Source of the DNA: Burkholderiaceae bacterium
GTDB taxonomy: Bacteria; Pseudomonadota; Gammaproteobacteria; Burkholderiales; Burkholderiaceae_E
DNA: 64,000 nucleotides
Direction of reading: 5' to 3'
Assembly: GCA_023954135.1 (NCBI GenBank)
Contig: JAMLIN010000005.1
Coordinates: 107,877 to 171,876 of the forward strand
Part shown: in pieces, positions 40,809 through 50,993 of the stretch
Layout: every line of letters begins with the position of its first letter
Position numbering within the stretch: the first letter of the stretch is position 1
The notes under the pieces: model-generated
Told to the model about the DNA's origin: nothing
The model's database searches: none
The model's input: the letters and a program-made list of their open reading frames with translations, nothing else
Translations under genes and position numbers: made by a program

Positions 40809-41813
40809 TCACCCCGCCGGCGTTCCGCCACCCCAGGGCTCGAAGGCCCGGGCGACCGCTTCCCGCTCCGTGATCCCGCGCCTGAGTAGCAGGGTGAGCA
40901 GCACCCTCGCCTTGAGCCCATCGAGCCATCCGGCGCGGACCAGCCCGCGCCGCAGCAGGTCGATCTCGCTGCCGACGAAGCCGTAGGTCCGCTCCAGCGT
41001 CTCGCCCGCGCCGGTGCGCGAGGCGAGCACCACGGGAACCCGGCCGGCGGCTTCCCCGAGCGCGTCGGCCACCTCGGGGCAGACGTGCCCGCCGCCGGTG
41101 GCGGCCACGACCAGACCGTCGATGCCCATTGCGAGCAGGGCCCGGACATGGGCGCCATCGTCGCCCAGCGCAACCGTGACCAGGCCGACACGGACATCGG
41201 CGGTCGGGGCGGGCATGACGGCGGGAATGCTTTCCAGTCGCGCATTGAGGCGTGCCCGGCCTTCGCTGACCCAGCCGATCGGTCCCGACAGCGGCGACCC
41301 GAAGGCGCCCGGGCTGCTGGTGTGCAGCTTGCGCACGAAGCGCGCGGCGTGCACCTCGTCGTTCATGACCACCAGGCAGCCCATGCCGCGCGCGCCTTCG
41401 CTGATCGCGACCCGGGTCGCCGCGAGCAGGTTGGCGGGGCCATCCGCACCGGCGAGCGAGGGATTGCGCATCGCGCCGGTCACGACGACCGGCATCTCGA
41501 GGTCGAGCAGCCGGTCGAGCGCGAACGCGCTCTCCTCGATCGTGTCGGTTCCCTGGGTGACGATGACGCCCCTGCGGCCCTGTGCGGCGAGCTCCCGGAT
41601 CGCGTCGGCGAGTTCCTCGAGGTCGACGAATCGCAGGTGAGCCCCGGGCATCTGGCGAAAGGATCTCGCCTCCACCCGGGCGATCCCGCCCAGATCGGGA
41701 ACCGCCGCGACCAGCATGTCGGCGTCGAGGGTGGGCACCACGCCGCCCGCGGCGCCGGGGCTCATGGCGATCGTTCCGCCAAGGGCAAGTACGGTGACGG
41801 TCGGTCGGTCCAA
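40809..41813 (-). CDS. L-asparaginase family protein (type I/II)
   Basis: A 334-residue amidohydrolase that would convert asparagine to aspartate and ammonia. The first catalytic Thr is in LALGGTIAMS near residue 14, and the second motif is VIVTQGTDTIEESA with the Thr-Asp pair. The Lys-containing region (VVVTGAMRNPSLAGADGP) has no Lys at the expected spot as far as I can align, so activity or specificity may differ. Translation probably starts at TTG 41813, with GGAG 6 bases upstream. No signal peptide, so it is cytoplasmic. Confidence 0.83.
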   Translation of the reverse strand: MDRPTVTVLALGGTIAMSPGAAGGVVPTLDADMLVAAVPDLGGIARVEARSFRQMPGAHLRFVDLEELADAIRELAAQGRRGVIVTQGTDTIEESAFALDRLLDLEMPVVVTGAMRNPSLAGADGPANLLAATRVAISEGARGMGCLVVMNDEVHAARFVRKLHTSSPGAFGSPLSGPIGWVSEGRARLNARLESIPAVMPAPTADVRVGLVTVALGDDGAHVRALLAMGIDGLVVAATGGGHVCPEVADALGEAAGRVPVVLASRTGAGETLERTYGFVGSEIDLLRRGLVRAGWLDGLKARVLLTLLLRRGITEREAVARAFEPWGGGTPAG

Positions 41814-41974
41814 TTCGATCTCCAGATGATCTGGTCATCATTATCGCAGCCCATCGTGTCGGCGGCGCTGGGGCGATGCCTTGTTGACGCGCCTTCGCCC
41901 GATCCCGAGAATCGGTGCAGGGCCGTGCGGAACGCCGGGCCATGAACGACCACAACGCAGCGGAGACAGAATCC

Positions 41975-42766
41975 ATGTCCGAAGTCCTGATCGAGACCGT
42001 CGAGAACGGTGTCTGCACCCTGACGATGAACCGTGTCGAGCGCCGCAATGCGCTCAGCCCCGAGCTGCTCACCGCGCTCGTCGAGGCGGTGGCGCGGGCC
42101 TCGGCCGACGATGCGGTGGGAGCCATCGTCCTGCGTGGTGCAGGCGGCTACTTCTGCGTCGGCGGTGACGTGAAGGCGATGGCCGAAGGCACCGGGCGCG
42201 ACGCCGGCTACGAAACGCGGGTCGCCGCGCTGCGCGCGCGGATGGAGGTATCCCGCCTGCTGCACCAGTCCGGCAAGCCGTCGATCGCCGCGATCACCGG
42301 TGCCGCCGCGGGTGCGGGTCTGTCGATCGCGATGGCCTGCGACTTCCGGGTGACGGGCCGCTCGGCCAAGCTCACCACCGCCTTCGCGAAAGTGGGCCTG
42401 TCGGGCGACTTCGGCGGCACCTGGTTCCTGACGCAGCTGGTGGGGGCCGCCAGGGCGCGCGAGCTGTACATGCTCTCGCCCGTCCTCGATGCCGCGAAGG
42501 CGCATGACATCGGCCTGGTGACCGAGGTGGTCGACGACGACGCCGTGCATGCCCGCGCCGACGAACTGGCCCGTCAGCTCGCCAGCGGCCCGCGGATCAC
42601 GTTGTCCTACATCAAGCGGAACATGAACGACGCGATCGGCGGCTCGCTGGTCGATTCGCTCGATGCGGAAGCGTTGCGACATGTCCGCTGCTCGCAGACC
42701 GACGATCATCGGGAAGCGGCCGACGCCTTCATGAACAAGCGCGCGCCCGTCTTCACCGGGCGCTGA
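41975..42766 (+). CDS. Enoyl-CoA hydratase/isomerase-family protein (crotonase fold)
   Basis: A 263-residue crotonase-fold enzyme. The oxyanion-hole motifs are GAGGYFCVGGDVKAMAEG and ITGAAAGAGLSIAMACDFRV. The catalytic glutamates of classical hydratases are not both obvious: in the second region the sequence is SGDFGGTWFL. It may therefore be an isomerase or another CoA-processing enzyme. ATG 41975 has GGAGA upstream; an earlier ATG at 41942 is possible. An acyl-CoA ligase gene follows 25 bases downstream, suggesting CoA-dependent acid catabolism. Confidence 0.85.
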   Translation: MSEVLIETVENGVCTLTMNRVERRNALSPELLTALVEAVARASADDAVGAIVLRGAGGYFCVGGDVKAMAEGTGRDAGYETRVAALRARMEVSRLLHQSGKPSIAAITGAAAGAGLSIAMACDFRVTGRSAKLTTAFAKVGLSGDFGGTWFLTQLVGAARARELYMLSPVLDAAKAHDIGLVTEVVDDDAVHARADELARQLASGPRITLSYIKRNMNDAIGGSLVDSLDAEALRHVRCSQTDDHREAADAFMNKRAPVFTGR

Positions 42767-42791
42767 AGCCCGGCCATTTCCGGAGTGACCG

Positions 42792-44378
42792 ATGCGCAGA
42801 TTGGCGTCCGCCTCGTTCCAGCCTTTCGCCGGCGAGGACATCCGCAGTCTCATCGAAATGCAGGCTCGCCTGCGGGCCGACCACCCCTTCCTGGTGTGGC
42901 GGCCCGTCGACGGCCCGCGCGCCGTCTGGACCTATCGCGAGTTCGCGCAGCGCGTCGCCCGGATCGCCGCCGGCCTGCATGCCCGCGGCGTGGTCGCCGG
43001 CGATCGCGTGCTGATACATCTCGACAACTGCCCGGAAGCGATCTTCTCCTGGTTCGGCTGCACCTGGCTCGGCGCGGTGGCGGTGACCACCAATGCGCGC
43101 TCGAGCGTCGACGAGCTCGCCTACTATGCCGACGACGCCGCGGTGGTCGCCGGCATCACCCAGCCGCGCCTGGCGGCGATCGTCGCCGCCGCATGCCCGC
43201 GCCTGCGCTGGCTCGCGGTGACCACGACCGACAACGGGGCCTCTCCGGCCACGGGCGCGCCGGCGGCGAGCGAAGCCTTCGACGCGATCGACGCGGACCC
43301 CGACCGCCTCCCGGCGCGGGCTCATGATCCGATGGCGCCGTTCTCGGTCCAGTACACATCCGGGACGACCTCGCGGCCCAAGGGCGTCCTGTGGACCCAC
43401 GCCAACGCGCTGTGGGGCGCCCGCATCAACGCGACGCACCAGAGCCTGCGCGCCGACGACATCCACATGGTGACGCTGCCGCTCTTTCATACCAACGCGC
43501 AAGCCTACTCGATGCTCGCCACCCTGTGGGCCGGCGCGACCGCGGTGGTCTCGCCGCGCTTCTCGGCGAGCCGCTTCTGGCCGGTGTCGGTCGAGGAGCG
43601 TTGCACCTGGGCTTCGATCGTGCCCTTCGCGGCCCGCGCGCTCGACGCTCATGAAGTGCCGCCGTCGCATCACTATCGCCTGTGGGGCAGCGGGGTCTCC
43701 GAGCCGCCTACCGACGCGCGCTTCCGGGTCAAGACCATCGGCTGGTGGGGCATGACCGAAACGATCACCCACGGCAGCATCGGTCTGCCTCACCTGCCGA
43801 ACCCGAGCCTGTCGATGGGCCGTGCCGCGCCCGAGTACGAGGTCCGCATCGTGGTCGACGGCCGTGACGCCGAACCCGGCGAGACGGGCGACTTCCTCGT
43901 GCGAGGGGTGCGTGGCCTGTCCCTGTTCGCGGAGTATCTCAACCGGCCGGATGCGACCGCGGAGTCCTTCGACGACGAAGGCTGGTTCATCACGGGTGAC
44001 CGGGTCCGGCTCGGCGAGAACGGCTGGCTCTACTTCGCCGATCGCGCCAAGGACATGCTCAAGGTGGGCGGCGAGAACGTCGCCGCCTCGGAGATCGAGC
44101 GCGTCATCGCCCTGGTGCCCGGCGTGCTCGAGACCGCCGTCGTCGCCAGGCGCGATCGCATGCTCGACGAGGTCCCGGTGGCCTTCGTGCGCGTCGAGCC
44201 CACCGGCGAGCAGGCTCGGGCCGCGCTCGTCGAGGCCGTGCGCGGCGCCTGCGAGGCGGCGCTGGCCGACTTCAAGCGTCCGCGCGAGATCCTGATCGTC
44301 GACGACTTCCCCCGCGCGACGCTCGAGAAGATCGCCAAGGCGGAGCTGCGCCGCCGCCTGGAGGCCCGGTCGGGCTGA
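42792..44378 (+). CDS. AMP-forming acyl-CoA synthetase/ligase
   Basis: A 528-residue adenylate-forming enzyme that activates a carboxylic acid with ATP and CoA. The P-loop motif is YTSGTTSRPKGV (about residues 189-200); GWWGMTETITHG carries the adenine-binding Thr-Glu; the hinge is WFITGDRVRLGENGWLYFADRAKDMLKVGGENV; the C-terminal catalytic Lys lies in LEKIAKAELR. The acid substrate is unknown. It follows a crotonase gene and precedes a TRAP transporter, suggesting import then activation of an organic acid. Confidence 0.88.
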   Translation: MRRLASASFQPFAGEDIRSLIEMQARLRADHPFLVWRPVDGPRAVWTYREFAQRVARIAAGLHARGVVAGDRVLIHLDNCPEAIFSWFGCTWLGAVAVTTNARSSVDELAYYADDAAVVAGITQPRLAAIVAAACPRLRWLAVTTTDNGASPATGAPAASEAFDAIDADPDRLPARAHDPMAPFSVQYTSGTTSRPKGVLWTHANALWGARINATHQSLRADDIHMVTLPLFHTNAQAYSMLATLWAGATAVVSPRFSASRFWPVSVEERCTWASIVPFAARALDAHEVPPSHHYRLWGSGVSEPPTDARFRVKTIGWWGMTETITHGSIGLPHLPNPSLSMGRAAPEYEVRIVVDGRDAEPGETGDFLVRGVRGLSLFAEYLNRPDATAESFDDEGWFITGDRVRLGENGWLYFADRAKDMLKVGGENVAASEIERVIALVPGVLETAVVARRDRMLDEVPVAFVRVEPTGEQARAALVEAVRGACEAALADFKRPREILIVDDFPRATLEKIAKAELRRRLEARSG

Positions 44379-45773
<1,395 letters not shown>

Positions 45774-45809
45774 TCCGCGACCCAGCGCGCGGTCGGCTGA
45801 GAGGAACCG

Positions 45810-45834
45810 ACCGGCCCCCGCGCGGGGCCGGTCC
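45810..45834 (+). other. Intra-operon hairpin between dctP and dctQ
   Basis: GACCGGCCCC (45810-45819) and GGGGCCGGTC (45825-45834) form a perfect 10-bp stem with a 5-base loop and no U-tract. Such structures often lower transport-gene expression relative to the binding protein or protect the upstream mRNA; this is inferred. Confidence 0.5.
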
Positions 45835-45855
45835 GATCGGAGCGGGCCTGGACAT

Positions 45856-46395
45856 ATGAAAGCCGGCTTGGTGGGGCGGCTCGAGGAGGGGCTGGTCGCG
45901 GCCCTCATCGCGCTGATGACGCTGATCACCTTCATGCAGGTGGTCGCGCGCTATGTCTTCAACTACAGCTTCGTCTGGGCGCTGGAGCTGACCACGTTCC
46001 TGTTCGGCGGGCTGATCTTCTTCGGCATTTCCTACGGGGTGCGGGTCGGCGCGCACATCGGCGTGGATGCGATCGTGAGGATCCTGCCGCGCGGCACGGC
46101 GCGGGTCGTCACCATCGCCGCGACGCTGCTCTGCCTGCTGTACACGGTCATCGTGTTCATCGGCAGCTGGCAGTACGTGAGCAAGATGTACCAGATCGGC
46201 ATCCTCGCGCAGGACATGCCGATCCCGCAGTGGATTCCGCGCGCGGTGCTGCCGATCGGCTTCGCGCTGCTGTTCTATCGCTTCTGCGAGGTGCTGGTGC
46301 ACGTCATTCGCGGCGATGACGGCGGCCTGCTGGCCGACGAGACCGAGGATGCGTTGAAGCTGCTCGACGAGGAGAATCCGGAGGGCAGGCAATGA
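45856..46395 (+). CDS. dctQ: TRAP transporter small permease DctQ
   Basis: A 179-residue membrane protein with four membrane segments (about residues 15-35, 45-70, 85-108, 130-152). The motif ARYVFNYSFVWALELTTFLFG is the DctQ signature. It pairs with DctM to form the transport unit. Its stop overlaps the dctM start by 4 bases. Confidence 0.92.
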   Translation: MKAGLVGRLEEGLVAALIALMTLITFMQVVARYVFNYSFVWALELTTFLFGGLIFFGISYGVRVGAHIGVDAIVRILPRGTARVVTIAATLLCLLYTVIVFIGSWQYVSKMYQIGILAQDMPIPQWIPRAVLPIGFALLFYRFCEVLVHVIRGDDGGLLADETEDALKLLDEENPEGRQ

Positions 46396-47669
46396 CCACC
46401 GCGATGCTCTTCATCCTGCTGTTCCTGTTCCTGTTCATGGGGATGCCGGTGGCGGTCGCGCTGGGCCTGTCCTCGCTGCTGACCATCCTGCTGTTCGCCA
46501 ACGATTCGCTTGCCTCGCTGAGCCTGAAGCTCTACGAGACCTCCGAGCATTTCACCCTGCTGGCGATCCCGTTCTTCATCCTGGGCGGGGCCTTCATGAC
46601 CACCGGCGGGGTGGCCCGGCGCATGATCCGCTTCGCCATCGCCTGCGTCGGGCATCTGCGCGGGGGGCTGGCGATGGCCTCGGTGCTGGCCTGCATGCTG
46701 TTCGCGGCGGTATCGGGCTCGTCGCCGGCCACGGTGGTCGCGGTCGGCTCGATCGTGATCGCCGGCATGGTGCGCGCGGGCTATCCGCAGGGCTTCGCCG
46801 CGGGCGTGGTCTGCAACGCGGGCACGCTGGGCATCCTGATTCCGCCGTCGATCGTGATGGTGGTCTATGGCGCGGCCACCGAGACGTCCGTCGGCGACCT
46901 CTTCATGGCCGGCGTCGTCCCGGGGATCCTGCTCGGCCTGATGCTGATGATCGCGATCTACGTGCTCGCGACCAAACGTGACCTGCCGCGCCAGCCGCGG
47001 GCCAGCCTGCGCGAGGTGCTGATCGCCGGGCGCGACTCGCTCTGGGGCCTGCTGCTGATCGTGATCATCCTCGGGGGGATCTACGGCGGGATCTTCACCC
47101 CGACCGAGGCCGCCGCGGTGGCGGCCGTCTACGCCTTCATCATCGCGGTCTTCGTCTATCGCGACATCGGCTTCGGGCAGGTGCCCTCGGTGCTGGTCGA
47201 TGCCTCGAAGATGACGGTGATGCTGATGTTCATCATCGCCAATGCGCTGCTGTTCGCGCATGTGCTGACCACCGAGCGCATCCCGCAGATCATCGCCGAG
47301 TACATCGTTCACCTCGGCATGCCGGCCTGGGCCTTCCTGATCGTGGTGAACATCCTGCTGCTGATCGCGGGCATGTTCATGGAGCCGACCGGGATCATCC
47401 TGATCATGGCCCCGATCCTGTTCCCGATCGCGATGCAGTTGGGCATCGATCCGGTGCACCTGGGCATCATCATGGTCGTGAACCTCGAGATCGGCATGGT
47501 GACGCCACCGGTGGGGCTCAATCTCTTCGTCACCGCCGGGATAACGAAGATGCCGATCGGCCAGGTGATCCGCGCCGCCGTCCCCTGGCTCTCCGTGCTG
47601 CTCGCCTTCCTCGTCGCCGTCACCTACATCCCGCAGATCGCCCTGTTCCTGCCACAGCTGCTGAAATGA
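46392..47669 (+). CDS. dctM: TRAP transporter large permease DctM
   Basis: A 425-residue ion-transporter-superfamily membrane protein with about twelve membrane segments. Family motifs: FFMGMPVAVALGLSS-like start (LFMGMPVAVALG), FAAVSGSSPATVVAVGSI, NAGTLGILIPPSIVMVVYG, FTPTEAAAVAAVYA and MVTPPVGLNLFVTAGI. It uses an ion gradient, generally Na+, to import the DctP-bound acid. A hairpin follows directly after the stop. Confidence 0.94.
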   Translation: MTTAMLFILLFLFLFMGMPVAVALGLSSLLTILLFANDSLASLSLKLYETSEHFTLLAIPFFILGGAFMTTGGVARRMIRFAIACVGHLRGGLAMASVLACMLFAAVSGSSPATVVAVGSIVIAGMVRAGYPQGFAAGVVCNAGTLGILIPPSIVMVVYGAATETSVGDLFMAGVVPGILLGLMLMIAIYVLATKRDLPRQPRASLREVLIAGRDSLWGLLLIVIILGGIYGGIFTPTEAAAVAAVYAFIIAVFVYRDIGFGQVPSVLVDASKMTVMLMFIIANALLFAHVLTTERIPQIIAEYIVHLGMPAWAFLIVVNILLLIAGMFMEPTGIILIMAPILFPIAMQLGIDPVHLGIIMVVNLEIGMVTPPVGLNLFVTAGITKMPIGQVIRAAVPWLSVLLAFLVAVTYIPQIALFLPQLLK

Positions 47670-47672
47670 CGC

Positions 47673-47700
47673 GCATGCGGAGCGCAGATGCTCCGCATGC
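47673..47700 (+). terminator. Hairpin after dctM
   Basis: GCATGCGGAGC (47673-47683) and GCTCCGCATGC (47690-47700) form a perfect 11-bp stem with a 6-base loop, four bases after the dctM stop codon. No U-tract follows, so it may be a Rho-linked or mRNA-stabilising end. Confidence 0.5.
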
Positions 47701-47734
47701 CGGCAGGGCCCCGGGCCCGAACGCTCCTTTCATC

Positions 47735-47773
47735 CGGGCTCGCGTTCGGGCGCAGGGCAAGGCGCCCGAACGC
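47735..47773. repeat. Truncated relative of the palindromic element, copy C
   Basis: GCGTTCGGGCG (47742-47752) and CGCCCGAACGC (47763-47773) form an 11-bp stem with a 10-base loop (CAGGGCAAGG). The segment from 47735 closely matches one end of copy A (CGGGCGCAGGGCAAGGCG), but the GTACAACCGTAC core is missing. A further copy of GCCCGAACGC is at 47715-47724. It lies between the convergent dctM and enoyl-CoA hydratase genes. Confidence 0.6.
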
Positions 47774-47782
47774 TAACCCGGC

Positions 47783-48580
47783 TCAGGCTTTCGGCGCCCA
47801 GGCGGCGCTTCTCTTCTCCACGAAGGATGCAAGCCCTTCGCCGGCCTCCGCGCCGAGCCGGGCCCCGGCGTGGCTCGCGACCAGCCCGGCCATCGTGGGC
47901 TCCGACAGCGTGCCCCAGGCATGCTCGAGGACATGCGCCTTGGTACGCGCCAGCGCGCCGGGCGCGTTCTGCAGGATGGCGTCGATGACCTCGCCGGCCC
48001 GCGCCTCGAGCCGCGCCCGCTCGACGACTTCGTGCACCAGGCCCACTCGCCGGGCTTCGGCCGCGTCGAAGCGTTCGCCCGTCAGGGCATAGCGACGCAC
48101 CTGCCGGACCGACATCGCGTCGTTCAGCTGCGGGATGATGATGCCGGCATGCAGGCCCCAGCGCGCCTCGGCGATCGAGAATATGGCGTCGTCGGCGGCG
48201 ATCACCACGTCGCAGGCGGATACGATCCCGGTGCCGCCGCCGAAACAGCCCCCGTGAACCATGGCCACCACGGGGACCGGCAGGTGGTTCAGGCGATCGA
48301 CCGCAGCGGCGGTCCGGCGCGAGACCTCGATGTTGGCGGCTTCGCTGTCGGCGCGCACCGACGTGATCCATTTCAGGTCGGCGCCGGCCTGGAAGTGCCG
48401 GCCGTTGCCGCGCAGCAGCACCGCGCGGGCGCCGGGAATGTCGGCGAACCCGTCGAGCGCCGCAAGGATGCCGTCGATCATCGCGCCGTTGTAGGCATTG
48501 TTGACCGAGGGCCGGTTCAGGGCAACGGTGACCACACCGCGGTCGTCGACCGAGACCAGGACTGGGGATTCGTCGGACAT
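47783..48580 (-). CDS. Enoyl-CoA hydratase/methylglutaconyl-CoA hydratase-like protein
   Basis: A 265-residue crotonase-fold enzyme. Motifs: VNNAYNGAMIDGIL, the oxyanion hole LRGNGRHFQAGADLKWI and MVHGGCFGGGTGIVSACDVVIA, and the second catalytic region EARWGLHAGIIIPQL. The sequence resembles 3-methylglutaconyl-CoA and isohexenylglutaconyl-CoA hydratases of leucine and terpene catabolism, but this is only likely. ATG 48580 has GGAGA upstream. It is divergent from a DapA-family gene and shares a control region with it. Confidence 0.83.
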   Translation of the reverse strand: MSDESPVLVSVDDRGVVTVALNRPSVNNAYNGAMIDGILAALDGFADIPGARAVLLRGNGRHFQAGADLKWITSVRADSEAANIEVSRRTAAAVDRLNHLPVPVVAMVHGGCFGGGTGIVSACDVVIAADDAIFSIAEARWGLHAGIIIPQLNDAMSVRQVRRYALTGERFDAAEARRVGLVHEVVERARLEARAGEVIDAILQNAPGALARTKAHVLEHAWGTLSEPTMAGLVASHAGARLGAEAGEGLASFVEKRSAAWAPKA

Positions 48581-48658
48581 CGATTGTCTCCGTGAAAGAT
48601 GGAAGGTAGTGCCCGCATGCCGGTCCGCGCGTCGTCCGACGGCGGGCATCCGGCTCGC

Positions 48659-48693
48659 TTGCAGTATCGTACGGTTGCTTGCGGTATCGTACG
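48659..48693. promoter_or_regulatory. Two 15-base direct repeats, candidate operator
   Basis: TTGCAGTATCGTACG (48659-48673) and TTGCGGTATCGTACG (48679-48693) differ at one base and are 20 bases apart, two helical turns. The second continues into the palindrome TCGTACGA. They lie between the divergent enoyl-CoA hydratase and DapA-family genes. A regulator binding site is likely; no regulator gene is adjacent. Confidence 0.5.
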
Positions 48694-48723
48694 AGCGATC
48701 AAGGGCTGGAGGAGGGTTCGAGC

Positions 48724-49614
48724 ATGGATTTTCACGGTGTCTACCCGTATCTCGTTTCGCCGGTCGATTCCGACGGCATTGTCCGGGCCGAAGTGCTCGC
48801 CCGTCTCGTGGACGACCTGATCGCCGCCGGCGTCCATGGCCTCGCGCCACTCGGCTCGACCGGCGAGTTCGCCTACCTCGATTGGGGGCAGCGGCGCCGG
48901 GTGGTCGAGGTCGTGGTCGAGGCCGCTCGCGGCCGGGTTCCCGTCGTGGCCGGGGTCGCCGCCACCACCATCGTCGAGGCGCAGCGCCAGGCGCGCGAGA
49001 TGCAGGCGATCGGCTGCGACGGCATCCTCGCGATCCTCGAAGCCTACTTTCCGTTGTCCGATGACGGCGTGCATGACTACTTCGCCGCGATCGCCGCCGC
49101 CACGCCGCTGCCGGTCGTGCTCTACACCAATCCGAACTTCCAGCGCGCCGACCTGTCTCTGCCGGTGATCGACCGGCTCTCGCGCATCGACAACGTGCTC
49201 GCGATCAAGGACGCATCGACCAACACGGGTCGGCTGCTCTCGATCATCAACCGGGTCGAGGGGCGGCTGAAGGTGTGCGCGGCATCGGCGCACATTCCGG
49301 CCTGCGTGATGCTGATCGGCGGCGTGGGCTGGATGGCCGGGCCGGCCTGCATCGTGCCGCGCCAGAGCGTCGAGCTCTACACCCTGTGTCGCGACGGCCG
49401 CTGGCCGGAGGCGATGGCGCTGCAGACGCGGCTCTGGGACCTGAACCAGGCCTTCGCACGCCACAATCTCGCCGCCTGCATCAAGGGCGGCCTGGTGATG
49501 CAGGGTTACGAGGTCGGCGAGCCCCTGCCGCCGCAGGCGCCCCTGTCGGCGGCTGGTCAGGCCGAAGTGCGGGCCGCCCTCGAGGTGGTCGGTGCCCTGC
49601 CGCCGCGCGGCTGA
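48724..49614 (+). CDS. DapA-family (dihydrodipicolinate synthase-like) lyase/aldolase
   Basis: A 296-residue TIM-barrel enzyme of the DHDPS/N-acetylneuraminate-lyase family. The Schiff-base Lys is Lys162 (VLAIKDAS), the partner Tyr is Tyr134 (VVLYTNPN), and GSTGEF (44-49) is the carboxylate-binding loop. The family also includes aldolases and dehydratases for sugar acids and aromatic products. The catabolic context makes true lysine synthesis unlikely. ATG 48724 has GGAGG upstream. A thiolase gene follows. Confidence 0.87.
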   Translation: MDFHGVYPYLVSPVDSDGIVRAEVLARLVDDLIAAGVHGLAPLGSTGEFAYLDWGQRRRVVEVVVEAARGRVPVVAGVAATTIVEAQRQAREMQAIGCDGILAILEAYFPLSDDGVHDYFAAIAAATPLPVVLYTNPNFQRADLSLPVIDRLSRIDNVLAIKDASTNTGRLLSIINRVEGRLKVCAASAHIPACVMLIGGVGWMAGPACIVPRQSVELYTLCRDGRWPEAMALQTRLWDLNQAFARHNLAACIKGGLVMQGYEVGEPLPPQAPLSAAGQAEVRAALEVVGALPPRG

Positions 49615-49757
49615 ACGCTGTCGACGGAAGCGCCGCCGGGGCCGGCGGGCAAGGCTGCTATGATCATGTCGACCGAACGTCAGACAAGCAGAGACAGAGA
49701 CCGGATTCCCGCGGCATCCGTCGCATCCGCCGAACCCCAAGCAGAAGGAAAACTCCG

Positions 49758-50993
49758 ATGGCCGAAGCACTGATCATCGATGCCTGCCGCACCCCCCGCG
49801 GCATCGGCAAGGCCGGCAAGGGCGCCCTTGCCGACATGCATCCCCAGCATCTCGGCGCGGCCGTGCTGAGCGCGCTCGCCGAACGCAACTCGCTTCGCAC
49901 CGCCGATGTCGACGACATCATCTGGGGCACCAGCGCCCAGATCGGCAGGCAGGCGGGAGACCTCGGGCGGATGGCGGCGCTCGACGCGGGCTACGACATC
50001 CGATCCTCGGGCGTGACGCTCGATCGCTACTGCGGCTCGGGAATCACGTCGGTTGCCTTCGCCGCCGCACAGGTGATGTCGGGGATGGAAGACCTCGTCA
50101 TCGCCGGCGGCACCGAGATGATGTCGATGCCGCGCAACCGCGGCGGCGACGGCCCCCCGATGATGGACAGCGGCAATCTGCGCCTGCGCGCGAAGCATCC
50201 CCAGTCGCAGCAGGGCGTCTGCGCCGATGCGATCGCCGGGATGGAAGGCATCACGCGGGCCGATGTCGATGCGCTCGCGCTCGACAGCCAGCAGAAGGCG
50301 GCCCACGCGATCGCCGGCAAGCATTTCGCGAAGAGCCTCGTGCCGGTGTATCGGGAAGACGGCAGCCTCGCCCTCGACCACGAGGAGTATCCGCGCCCGA
50401 GCACCACGATGGATGTGCTTGCCGGGCTCAAGCCCGCCTTTACCGCGATGGCCGATTTCGAGGTCGACGACAAGGGCAACACCTACGGCAGCCTGATCCG
50501 CCAGAAGTATCCGGACGTGAAGTTCGACCATGTCCATCACGCCGGCAATTCCTCGGGCGTGGTCGACGGTGCCGCCGCGATCCTGCTCGCCTCGCCTGCC
50601 TACGCGAAGAAGCACGGCCTGAAGCCGCGCGCCCGGATCGTGGCCACCGCCAACGTCGGCGACTGCCCGACCCTCATGCTCAATGCGCCGGTGCCGGCTG
50701 CCCGCAAGGTTCTCGCCAAGGCGGGGCTCACCATCGACGACATCGACCTCTTCGAGATCAACGAGGCCTTCGCGGTCGTGGCCGAGAAGTTCATCCGCGA
50801 CCTGAAGCTCGATCGCGAGAAGGTCAACGTCAATGGCGGCGCGATCGCGCTCGGCCATCCGATCGGCGCGACCGGCTCGATCCTCATCGGCACCCTGCTC
50901 GACGAGCTCGAGCGCCGCGATCTGCGTCGCGGGCTGGTGACGATGTGCGCCGCCGGCGGCATGGCGCCCGCCGTCATCATCGAGCGTATCTGA
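49758..50993 (+). CDS. Acetyl-CoA acetyltransferase (thiolase)
   Basis: A 411-residue thiolase. The nucleophilic Cys is Cys92 (DRYCGSGITS). Downstream come the family motifs INEAFAVV, GGAIALGHPIGATG with the catalytic His, and VTMCAAGGMAPA with the second Cys near residue 397. It may cleave a 3-ketoacyl-CoA in acid degradation or condense acetyl-CoA. ATG 49758 follows AAGGA. Its stop codon shares one base with the start of the next SDR (TGATG), indicating coupled translation. Confidence 0.92.
   Translation: MAEALIIDACRTPRGIGKAGKGALADMHPQHLGAAVLSALAERNSLRTADVDDIIWGTSAQIGRQAGDLGRMAALDAGYDIRSSGVTLDRYCGSGITSVAFAAAQVMSGMEDLVIAGGTEMMSMPRNRGGDGPPMMDSGNLRLRAKHPQSQQGVCADAIAGMEGITRADVDALALDSQQKAAHAIAGKHFAKSLVPVYREDGSLALDHEEYPRPSTTMDVLAGLKPAFTAMADFEVDDKGNTYGSLIRQKYPDVKFDHVHHAGNSSGVVDGAAAILLASPAYAKKHGLKPRARIVATANVGDCPTLMLNAPVPAARKVLAKAGLTIDDIDLFEINEAFAVVAEKFIRDLKLDREKVNVNGGAIALGHPIGATGSILIGTLLDELERRDLRRGLVTMCAAGGMAPAVIIERI

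Noticed and set aside
45810..45834. Intrinsic terminator after dctP
   Set aside because: The stem is strong but no U-tract follows, and the downstream genes clearly belong to the same TRAP operon.
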